Positions 55,144 through 64,000 of a stretch of DNA of 64,000 bases are shown here, piece after piece (position 1 is the stretch's first letter; each line of letters begins with the position of its first letter). The position numbers were made by a program, and so were the translations under genes. The notes below the pieces were generated by a model. That model worked only from the letters and a program-made list of their open reading frames with translations. It did not search any database and had not been told where the DNA came from. Origin of the DNA: Breviolum minutum Mf 1.05b.01 (taxonomy: Eukaryota; Sar; Dinophyceae; Suessiales; Symbiodiniaceae); the NCBI GenBank assembly GCA_000507305.1, contig DF240473.1:1-64000 (forward strand), read 5' to 3'.

Positions 55144-55542
55144 GTGGGCGAGGGTGGCCCCGAGCCTAGTTATAAATTCGGACCTGGAAGCCTAAACAAG
55201 TATGTTTTAATGGATGGAAATGGTGATTTCCAACCATTTTTGATGTAATGTGTTGGTTCATCATCCAATTGATAGCCAACCATTTATAAATGCAGGGAGT
55301 GATAATATACCCCTATAAATTGCCAAAAATAAATGATGAGTTTCAGTGGGTCAAGTTATAGCCCTACTATTTATGGGGAGTTAAGTTTCCATATTTATTG
55401 GGGGTATGGGGTTATGGGGTTAAATGGCCTACTATACATGGCCTATAGTAGGGGTTAAGTGGTTAAGTTCACTGGGTTTATTTCACCCCTATATTTGGTG
55501 GAGTTATGGACCCCTACAGAAATAGTTGTTTTTTTTCCGCAG

Positions 55543-55661
55543 GTGCGCGCAAGATATGGCCAGGATGGTCAGGCATGATCCCTGAGAAGCGTCGGAACGC
55601 CCGTCGTCACTTCTCGATTGCTTGGAGGGGGGCTTGTGACAAGGCGTTTGAGCTGAAATGA
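55543..55661 (+). CDS. terminal exon with TGA stop, basic
   Basis: After TTCCGCAG, in the phase left by 55143: ARKIWPGWSGMIPEKRRN, ARRHFSIAWRGACDKAFELK and TGA at 55659-55661. The RRNARR stretch is strongly basic. Together with 55077 it is the best-supported gene 3' end in the window; no family recognised. Confidence 0.72.
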
Positions 55662-55688
55662 AGCTGAAGTTCAAGATTAAACAACGCA

Positions 55689-56099
55689 GTGATCGGTGGA
55701 GTCGTTCCAAACGGCCGCTTCGCTGATGCCAACGGAAGCCTGTATCTCCGCAGTGAAAGTTTACCACTGGTGGTGTTTCACCTCCAACAGAAGAGGCTCA
55801 TGAAGAATTTGACCTCACCGAGGTCCACAAATGAATCTGCCGGAGGCAGAGAACTTGAGGGAGCACCATTGACATTTGTTGCGACAAATGCACGAGTTTG
55901 TGCAGTGTTGCCGTTAGGCGGTTTCGTGGACGACATTGTGAAGGAGCCAGCACGCCTAGCACTTGCGTGTAACGTAATACTGGACATCCGGTTCGGTTAC
56001 ATGCCCCAAGAAATGCTTGATTCTATCTCGGGCGGAGTCTTGTCTCCAAATCAGCAAGAGGACAGGGCATCCTGGGCAGCCGATTTGCGGGAATGTTAA
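55689..56099 (+). CDS. 136-codon open frame, unknown
   Basis: Begins 28 bp after the preceding stop. It contains ADANGSLYLRSESLPLVV, LTFVATNARVCAVLPLGG, FVDDIVKEPARLALACNV and LSPNQQEDRASWAADLR. Protein-like with fair GC, no motif. It might be 3' UTR read by chance, a decayed insertion or a separate exon. Confidence 0.35.
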   Translation: MIGGVVPNGRFADANGSLYLRSESLPLVVFHLQQKRLMKNLTSPRSTNESAGGRELEGAPLTFVATNARVCAVLPLGGFVDDIVKEPARLALACNVILDIRFGYMPQEMLDSISGGVLSPNQQEDRASWAADLREC

Positions 56100-57330
56100 G
56101 TGGAAAGGGTTGACATGTGAGATGTAAAAACCATGAAGTTTTTGTTGGATCAAGATCCGAACTTCATCATGCATCAATCCTTCCCTTCCCAACGGGACGA
56201 TTTTGGGCTTCTGAATCCTTGGTTCTTGGGGAAGCTTCCTTGGTCCAAGTGTCGTTGAACAAAAAAAACATTTGGTGGTTTAAGACAGTTTTTGTGTTCA
56301 TCCCTATTCTTGGGGTTTCATGATCTAATTTGACAAATATTTTTCAAATGGTTTGGTTCACCCACCAACTAGTGATGTTCCAACCCCTTACGATGCTCCA
56401 TCCAAAGAAAACAATGATACGGCCCCTGGAAAGTTGAACAGCATTTTCAGCCGGATCCTCTGAGAAACCCCTTCACCATCCAAGGTTCAGGGGGTAAACT
56501 CCCTTATTAAACTTCAGGGTAGTGCAGCCCTCTGGTGGTGATTTTGATACCCATACCATACTTGCCTACATTTACTTGATTTTCGAATTTATGGAAAATT
56601 GTAGGTATATATAGATATACCATACATGGATCCTATGTGGGGTATATAATATATATCAACAGAAAACAACCCACCGTGGCGATTTCCGTTGCGGGTCTTG
56701 CATTCCATGCACCACCGCTGGAGGCGCTCAACATTTCAGTGACATTCCTCCGCTCGTACCTTTCATGGAGGTCATCTTTGCCGTTAAACGTGGCATGGGC
56801 GGCTGGGTTGGTTGGTTGGTTAGCTTTTGTTGACTTAAGGTGGAACTTTTTATGGATTCGATACCATGGTAAATTCAACATGTTTCACCACCACTTGGGG
56901 CATGATTTTTTTGGTTCAAGCACCTTGAGCAAATCTATGTTGGTTGGTTGGTTTGAGTTGTTGTAAGGGGAATCAAAAAACGGAGGAAAAAAGGGAAGTT
57001 GATCTCGATGTTTTTTTGGGGAAGTTGCGCATTTCCCACGGCGCTGAGCGGTTGTTGTTTTTTTTGTTTAATCGGGTGCCTTTTTTTGTGAATGTTTGGG
57101 GACTTTTTTGAACAACTGCGGGTGGCGAAGAATGGCGAAGAAGTGATCGATTCCACCATTGTTTTTTTTTCAGTTGTGGTGCCTATAATGCCTTTAATGT
57201 GTTTTCCACCATTAATATCATTTATAAGGCGTTTTTTCCTGAAAACTTCCTGCCAAAAAAAGGGATCAGGATCAGGGAAGCTTCCTCCAAAATGCCAAAA
57301 AAGTTCAGTTTTTGGAATCATTAATTAGAC
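56100..57330. other. no settled gene; coding-like patch at 56680-56820
   Basis: At 56680-56820 both strands are open: plus reads VAISVAGLAFHAPPLEAL, minus reads FNGKDDLHERYERRNVTEM with SASSGGAWNARPATEIAT. The minus reading looks more like soluble protein. Undecided. An imperfect TACCTACAT-type foldback lies at 56549-56640. Confidence 0.4.
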
Positions 57331-57438
57331 CCCCCACCATCCATGTATGGCATATTTACCTACATCTGGTGGTTTTTAATAGTTAAAATATGGTTTTCAT
57401 GTAGGTACATATAGCAGTCCCATGGATGGTATGGGGCC
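57331..57438. mobile_element. foldback element, TACCTACAT group
   Basis: CCCACCATCCATGTATGG, CATATTTACCTACATC and inverted CATGTAGGTACATATAGC, AGTCCCATGGATGGTATGGG. The right arm shares CAGTCCCATGGATGGTATGG with 53599-53694. Confidence 0.75.
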
Positions 57439-57638
57439 CAGATATTTGCCCAGAGTCAAAGATCAACTTTTGGGTATCAATATTTTTCAAGTATGAAGTT
57501 GTTGATTTGAGTCTGAGATCGTGAGGGCACATGTGAAGTTTTATTTCACGGAAAAAAAATGGAAAAGTTCGAACTACAAATGGTGGAGTTTCTAGCTAGA
57601 AGAGCGTAGGGCCCAAAAAAGAAACTCACACATCATCT

Positions 57639-58096
57639 TGTTAGTGTTTTTTGTGGCTTTGGGCTACTTTCTGTCACATCTTTGACTTGCAAACGATGGC
57701 CATCAACATCATTGGAAAAATAGAGTAAGAGACAAGATTGATCCCCACTTTATCCAGTTCTTCCCTAGTTCAATTCCTTTCAAGATTTGTTGTTTTTTCA
57801 TGTGGCAGTTGGGTTTCCTAGTATATTTTTTCTTACAAGCTGAATCCACATATCTCATCTCCCCCTGAAAACTAGAAAATTGATGCTTGGGTTCGATGAA
57901 AGTTCCTTTTAAAATGGTCCCTCTTCATGGGACATTTCTTCATTTTCATGGGAATTGGATCTACCAAAAGCCATCCCAAGTCGATCCCAACCTTTCGCCG
58001 GCGAAGGATGAAGAGGCCGATCAGGAGGTGCCGCAAAAAAACCGTGGAAAAGTGAAAGGCACTGTTTCTGAGTACACCCTTTTTTTGAATTAAGAT
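57639..58096. repeat. dispersed repeat D, copy 2
   Basis: Matches 40460-40959. Here it is directly followed by repeat B copy 4. Confidence 0.9.
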
Positions 58097-58305
58097 GAGG
58101 TCGCTGATGGGGCATTCAAGAGTTTTCAAGAGTCCGCAGAAGAGTTTATGTCCTTCTTTTTGTCATGGGGCGTGATTGAGAAGTTGCTTTGTGATGAATC
58201 TGAAGCAAGACGGCTCTCTTTCTGGAATGGGATTTTCAGCGGAAACTTCATGAATGCACGGTATCCTGTGAACATGAATTATTATACAGTGATGAGGGAG
58301 CGATT
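58097..58305 (+). pseudogene. dispersed exon-bearing repeat B, copy 4
   Basis: Reads ADGAFKSFQESAEEFMSF, FLSWGVIEKLLCDESEAR and RLSFWNGIFSGNFMNA in one frame. The 5' part differs from copy 3 (TTCAAGAGTTTTCAAGAG), and the GTAAGA donor is replaced by AGCGGA; the frame is open but the exon ends are lost. Confidence 0.5.
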
Positions 58306-59156
58306 TGGAGCTGGGGGTGTTTGCTAAAATCCTTCCAAAATAGGGGAGCAGTTTGGAGCGATTGCCCCCCAAAAGTTTGCATATCTTTTTTTTTGATTTT
58401 TTGATTGTAGTTTTGTCCGGTTGTGACTTGCACCGTAGCCTCCAAGTAGACAGATCTGGATGTTTCGAACATTGCGTGACAAAATCCCACTTTCGTCACT
58501 AACATAAAAGTATTGCGGAGCTATTCGATGTGCTTTCAATCATGTCCTCTCATCCCAAAAACTTGACAAGCCCGAGACGAAAATGTTTCTTTTCGTTTGG
58601 GTGGCAAACAAGGCAAGAAAACGAGAAAACAACACAAAATAATTTTGGACACATTTGTTAGTTTCTCCGTCTCTCCCAATTGGACTCACCAGTTGGTCGT
58701 TTTCACTATGGTTTTTCGAGGTGGGTTACTGGTCGTTGTTCTCCGTGCAGCCCCAAGCCATGCTGATTAATCGGCCTTTTTCATGCACGAACTATTGTGG
58801 TTGTTGTCGGTGAGCCTGTAACCCTTCGGTGAAATAAAAGTACAAGTGTGCGTGTTTTGTTTTGGGCAAGAAAGTGTTCATCAAGAAGACATCAGTGCTA
58901 GCCGCAGGAGTCACATCTCCATTCATGCAGCAACCGCCGCCACATGTAAGAGTAGAGTGGAGATAGAATCCACTGCGACCCGCGAAGATGATTGATGAAG
59001 ACCTCCGGTCACTGCAGCCAATTCAGGGTACTATACAATTGCCTCCTTGCAATGTTTTTACGCCCAGGAAACTTAACCAAAAAGGAGCAATGAACAGACG
59101 ATGAACCAGGGGGAGTCTTCATCTCCAACACTGTTTCAAATTTTGGGAAGGCACAG
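58306..59156. other. spacer, no gene recognised
   Basis: AT-rich with short chance open frames on both strands. Confidence 0.5.
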
Positions 59157-59210
59157 GTTGCACAAGCTGGATCTTGTTCTTGATGAGCCTCCCATGGCAT
59201 GGCTCGTGGC
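59157..59210 (+). CDS. exon before a GTAAGC donor
   Basis: After AGGCACAG: one base, LHKLDLVLDEPPMAWLV and GC. A second frame from ATG 59199 (MARGVSLAAEHRCC then KHAIVSKAHEAYEKKRRG) runs to TAG 59379-59381 and is also GC-rich, so the region is coding but the model is unsettled. Confidence 0.47.
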
Positions 59211-60534
59211 GTAAGCTTGGCGGCCGAACATCGTTGCTGCCAGAGTTCTGCACCACTGAAGCATGCGATCGTTTCGAAAGCACACGAGGCCTACGAGAAA
59301 AAAAGGCGTGGACGAAAGACAGCAAAATCGAGTGGAAGATGTGCGGTGTTTCGCGTTTTATCAAAAAAGTTTAGAGTCTAGAGTTTATATGCATTTGCCA
59401 TGTACTTTGTATATACAGCAAGTCCAGACACGAATATGAGACTCATACGATATCCGTACGTGTATACACAGAAATACTCTTGAATGCAATCTTGACGTAA
59501 TGCCAATATACATTATACATTCTGTGTGTGTCAGCTGCACACGCACAATGCACATGATACATATGCATGCATATCTTCAGTTGTGAGACATCCAACAAAG
59601 ATGTGCACATACATACAAACTTATGCCATTTCGGAGATTGTTTTGTCCAAAACATTTTTTTTTCATTGCGGCCTAGTTTGGGGAGCACATTTCATGGATC
59701 TTCACAACTAGGTGCGGGGCTCCAAAATTTGGCTCAAAGCTTGCACGTGGATTTGAAGAACAAGTGCAGCAACGTGCAGAGGAGACACAGTTCACATGAA
59801 TCGCACAAATTTAAAAGCGTCCAAATGAATAGAAGCGAGTCAGTCCAACCCACATCCACTTCATGCAGTTAGCACTCCCAACTGATCACCTGGCAGGCAT
59901 GATGTAAGGACATTTTTTGTCTCATTGGCATCGTTCTGCTGCTTTGCCATGAAAATTTCGTGCCGAAGACTGTGCGGCAGGAGTTGTGGCTGCGAATCAA
60001 ACAGGGATTCTTCCTGCCTTTGTCCTGTGCCCTCCTGCCATCCAATTATACAAAACGGAGTTCCGGCAATGATATTCTATATAATGATCATAATCATTCC
60101 GATGTATTCAGTCTTGAAAACCCCATCATAGGGTAGCCATGGGTAGCCTAGTTCAACCAAAATGCAATGTCCAACTAGCTGACGCAACAGCACTTCGTTG
60201 TGACTTGACACCATCCGCTCTAACATTTTGAATTTGAAACATCCCATCAGAGGCAATTCATGTCCTGTGGAATCTTCAAAATCATTGAACATCCTGTTCC
60301 AGCTGGTGCCATAAAAGACCCGAACCCGAAATTCTTGGTTGAAATTTGGATGCTTCGAGCTATTTGTGCGTTCATGAAGTCCTATAGTGACTATTTAGTG
60401 TTATACCAGCGTTTAGCTCTAGCTACCATAGTGGATGGTTATATGAATGCGGGCTGTTTTGTGCCAATTCCAAAGAATTCTTCTCACCTATCAGGTAGAA
60501 CAAGGGTAGGACATCCTTGGTCACACTCCTTCAG

Positions 60535-60657
60535 GATTGTTTGCGAGTTGTCGTTGGAAGCGGATGCCACTGCTGAGCAGCTGCTGAAACGAGTGGCCGA
60601 AGAAACGCAGGAACCCATTGAGTGTTTGCAGCTGTGCCGTCTGGGCCCCCAAGAAGG
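60535..60657 (+). CDS. exon, possible ubiquitin-like segment
   Basis: After CCTTCAG: one base, then IVCELSLEADATAEQLLK, RVAEETQEPIECLQLCR, LGPQE plus GG before a GTAACG donor. The pattern strand, then TxEQLLxRVAEET helix, then short strand (LQLCRLG) recalls ubiquitin-like folds. This is a pattern impression, not an identification. GC-rich codons and clean splice sites make the exon itself solid. Confidence 0.65.
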
Positions 60658-61174
60658 GTAACGAGTTGTGGTGAAAATGAAAGCCCATGACCACCCAGGG
60701 TCCATGACCTGTTTGAGTTGCTAAGAGTCTAGGTGTTTGCAAGCATGTTGTCCAAGCTCAATGCTAGGTATCCATGTAGCTATATTAGATTCCTGGGAAG
60801 ATGATTCTTATATGATTCTTATAGGTGAAAACCATGACATTCAGGGGTTGGGTTCGTAGGGTTTCGGTCACGTTGATGCATGGATGTTCACAAAACTCTT
60901 CCTCGGAGATACGGTTTGCACTCAATGGTGACATGTGTTATTTTTTCATGTTTTTTTCCATCATCAGACAGTTTGGGTCATCTGTGAGTGGTACACACGG
61001 GGATTTCAAACGTGGTGACCGTTTGCTCTCAGACAACACTACCGTGCTGGATGAGCAACACTCTGGGAAACTGTTGTCAGACTTTGAACCTTGGTGAACT
61101 TGGAAGGCGGTTTTGCGACTGCTCCAAGAATAGCTTCACAAGGACCGTTTTTCAGCGTGGTGAACTACAATGAA

Positions 61175-61215
61175 ATTATGAGGTATATAATATATATAAA
61201 TAAATATATATATTA
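61175..61215. repeat. TA-rich tract
   Basis: GAGGTATATAATATATATAA followed by more (TA)n; low complexity. Confidence 0.75.
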
Positions 61216-61963
61216 TATAGTGTACAGACAAGTGGAACTGATCTAGAAAAAGACACATATTCCGTCATAATTATGCAAGGTCTTCCCAATACATCAATAG
61301 CCTGCTGCCATGTAAAAGTGAATCCACTATGATCCAACAAGTTCAACAAGCATCTTCACCATCGTGCCGCTTGTTTTGTGAGTTGACAATAGGCAAACCT
61401 CTAGTGGGGAATTGCTGGATAGGAAGTACAACAAAGCATTCCAAGAAACATCCAAAAATCAAATCCGTTGAAGAAATGCAATTGGTGTCCTCTAAAAAAC
61501 TCAGGATTTCGAAGAAAGCGAAGGCTCGCTGCAATGGCTTGGGCGTTTGGGTATGACTCAAGAATGTACAATGAATTGAGACCCAGAAAAAATGGCTGCA
61601 AGTCAGCTTTTCTTCAAACGTTATTGGTTGGAATGTTCTTACCGCGTGCCATTCTGTAAGGCGATGAAGGGGTGGTGTTCAACCTGATGATCCGAGCACC
61701 GCGTCATGTGAAATGGCCCAATAACGACGCATGGACAGGATGTGGAGGCCATGAAAGTGAAAAAGGCAATCAAATGCCAGACATGTTTATTTCATTTATT
61801 TTGTCTTCAGTCTTCGCTTGATTATTTCTTGTTGAAGACATATGAGACATCTTCAAGATTCTTCACATTGTTTATTTACAGTACATATCTTCCAAGGAGC
61901 TTAGGGAGCTCAAAATTCACAGGTTTGCAACTACGCTTCAATGCAGTTTGTCGTTGGTCGCAG

Positions 61964-62010
61964 GCAACCCCCATGGGCGAGCTGTGTGTGCAGGCATTTG
62001 CAGCTCTGAA
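61964..62010 (+). CDS. candidate exon
   Basis: After TGGTCGCAG: ATPMGELCVQAFAALN, open further to 62110. The end is unknown. Confidence 0.42.
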
Positions 62011-62503
62011 TCGCAGGGATTTCACCGGAGCTTCACATTGTGAAAGCTTAAGTGGTCATGAGTCATGTTTTTTAACAAACGGTTTGTCAGCGTTCAAGGA
62101 TCTTAACTTGTAGAATTCTTGAACACATCTCCAGACTTTAAAAGTTGCAACGTCAGGCATGGGAAACTGTAGTGTTGCTTGGCAGCAACGCAAATGGATC
62201 GAAGATCATCTGAGCATAGCTTTTCTTTGTAGGATCCGACCCAAAGATGAAGGGATTCGAACGGTTTCAATCGATGGCAAATGAAACTCATGAAACATCA
62301 AGACAAGAGTGATGCGTTGCTACTACTCGGACCTAGGTTTCTTCAAATTGGGAGAAGTTGATATCTCACAGGATAGGATACACGATGATCTTTCCAAGTT
62401 GCATACGACTGAAATGGTTTCAAAGCCTTTCAAGGTGCACCCAGATCTAGGCATGCAGGTTGTTTCCTAGCGTTCAGCAGTCCTTTTGCATCATGCTTGC
62501 GAG

Positions 62504-62560
62504 CTGAGACCGATTGCCAAAATTGCGGCGCGAGCACGTAGCTTGGCTCTTCTCAGTGCC
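62504..62560 (+). CDS. candidate exon, Ala/Arg-rich helix
   Basis: After CTTGCGAG: LRPIAKIAARARSLALLSA and a GTTCAG donor, phase 0. The AG acceptor lacks a pyrimidine tract. Confidence 0.4.
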
Positions 62561-63110
62561 GTTCAGTTTTCACGTTTCAGAAAAACATCTTCCCTGGGTT
62601 GCTTTCTGTCGTTGTCTTCAGTTGCAATCTCTTTTGCAAAGGCAAACGTAAGGGTATGCAAGCTTGATGATACAAGGCAGTGGTTGAATAGAACTTGCTC
62701 GTTCTTCTATTTCTTTTCCTCTAAACGCAGTGGTATTTTGAAAGCTCCATTGGTTTCCAGCAGTTAACTCATGTCCTACAGCCCCATGCTTTCCAACCCC
62801 AGAAGGATAAGAAATGGCTGTCTTTACTAACTAGAAAACTAGATGCTTGCAAACTACTTGCGACAAGATGGCAGAAAACTCCACCAGGCACTGGCGTTGC
62901 TGCGGTTCCAGTGACAAGGACTCGGAGTTTTGTCTGACAGGGACGACACCTTCACAGGCCCAATACAACTTCGTAGCTTGCACAGAAAGGAGTTGAAATT
63001 TGAAGGGAGCGAAGATGTCAGGATTCAAGAAGATTTATGAGCTTGGTAAAGTGGTGTGATTCTACAGTCCACATTAGTTCAGGAAGTGCAGGATTTTTTG
63101 TTTTGTTTAG

Positions 63111-63190
63111 TGTCAGCCAAGGAACTCTGTGGGAAGCCGTACGATGAGAATGCCCCAGAGTTGCCACAGAAGCTGGATTTCAACCAGAGG
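63111..63190 (+). CDS. candidate exon
   Basis: After GTTTAG: SAKELCGKPYDENAPELP then QKLDFNQ. No GT donor follows; CAGAG|GATTTT would be a GA donor, a type reported in dinoflagellates. Confidence 0.4.
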
Positions 63191-63225
63191 ATTTTTCATT
63201 CTTAATTTTTGTCATCAGATGTCAG

Positions 63226-63594
63226 ATGTGCCGCCTTTATCATTTGAGTGACGGTTCGAGTGACGGTGTTTGGTGCTTTGGCTGCCTTTTGGAGCGAGCC
63301 GTGCAAGGTATGTCGAGGCAGCGTGGTAAAAGCTCCAAAGCGATATGGACACTTGACGCAGAGCAGAAACTGCAGCGGAACTCCCGCAGAACTGCAAGGG
63401 TTTCTTTGGTGCGTTCAATGGGCAGGGGCTTCAAGACAGGTTTCCCACAATGGCTAGGGGCTATTGCGGGGCTGATGTTAGGAAGTGTTCGAAAGTCACC
63501 TGAACTTAGTGGATGGTCAGATTTGCAGCTATACCAATCTCAACATATCCCCACTTCTATTTATTGGATTGTGCCCTTCGTTAATCTCATGTGA
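63226..63594 (+). CDS. open frame with coding-like first half
   Basis: After TGTCAG: MCRLYHLSDGSSDGVWCF, GCLLERAVQGMSRQRGK, SSKAIWTLDAEQKLQRNSRR. The likely coding part ends near AGG|GTTTCT at about 63400; an earlier GTATGT donor at 63308 is also possible. Unknown family. Confidence 0.42.
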   Translation: MCRLYHLSDGSSDGVWCFGCLLERAVQGMSRQRGKSSKAIWTLDAEQKLQRNSRRTARVSLVRSMGRGFKTGFPQWLGAIAGLMLGSVRKSPELSGWSDLQLYQSQHIPTSIYWIVPFVNLM

Positions 63595-64000
63595 ATGAAT
63601 CCGTCACCATAAAGCTTCCTATTCCCCACATTTTGCATGTTTTTTTTTTTTAATATCCTGGAACGTCCTCATGATGCTTTCCTCGCTTTCTTTGGCATTT
63701 GTCCTTTGGGAGGTTTTGCTCGTTTGCAACAATCTATGCAGATTGGATTCAGACATGTCACAAGAATTCTAGTTTCTCAAAGATGTCAAGGCTCCTGCGC
63801 ATTCAGGTTTCAAGGCTATCAAGATGCTAGTAATGCCTAGCTGAAACTTGATTAATTACACGATACATAACTCATGACATCTCACATCACTATCTCCACA
63901 TCATCCGAAAATCCTTTCGCATTGGGAACCAAAAGTACCGAAAGCAAGCAGCACGCAGACATAAAACAAGAAACTATAACATGATGAAGAGTAGAAGGAA
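63595..64000. other. no gene recognised
   Basis: AT-rich end of the window. No supported exon; the 63637-63840 open frame lacks coding composition. Confidence 0.5.

Overview
This is a window of nuclear DNA from a eukaryote, most probably a dinoflagellate (Symbiodiniaceae-like). There are no prokaryotic-style operons. Coding DNA is split into many short islands bounded by AG acceptors and GT donors, with several apparent GC donors. Almost all convincing coding islands lie on the + strand, as expected for the one-way gene arrays of dinoflagellates. The one large mobile element carries a 15-base exact match to the 3' part of the dinoflagellate spliced leader just upstream of its first ORF. No species was identified, and no host gene could be named from memory. 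Exon calls rest on splice sites, open frame, compatible phase between neighbours and codon composition, so most carry moderate confidence.

Layout. 1-14.5 kb: small exon candidates, many encoding amphipathic, coiled-coil-like helices, in long AT-rich introns or spacers, plus a (CAT)n tract at 9.8 kb. 15.07-21.23 kb: a complete but frame-broken tyrosine-recombinase (DIRS/Ngaro/PAT-like) retrotransposon with Gag, methyltransferase-like, reverse transcriptase, RNase H-like and tyrosine recombinase domains. Its termini are split direct repeats in the order A1-ORFs-B1-A2-B2. It lies between helical exon candidates of the same orientation, so it is probably intronic. 22.0-25.5 kb: helical exons, several with matching phase. 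26.1-30.9 kb: another exon chain; the junctions 28071-28160/28214 and 28556-28764/28940/29767 fit in phase, ending with a candidate stop at 30904-30906. 31.5-32.1 and 35.2-35.5 kb: two further candidate 3' gene ends.

36-46 kb is built from dispersed and tandem duplications. Its centre is a gene (about 41.7-44.9 kb) whose modelled junctions are all phase 0. Inside it a 591-595 bp block, repeated three times (the last copy truncated), contains two small exons and would give three tandem 42-residue protein repeats. 46-58 kb holds short 3' gene ends (stops at 51178-51180 and 55659-55661) among foldback (MITE-like) elements, including a perfect 37-bp inverted repeat, and further copies of the 36-41 kb repeats. 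59-64 kb has scattered exon candidates, one with a possible ubiquitin-like pattern.

The strongest objects are the retroelement with its spliced-leader-like sequence inside the terminal repeat, and the tandem exon-pair duplication. No tRNA, rRNA, CRISPR array or bacterial-type element was seen.
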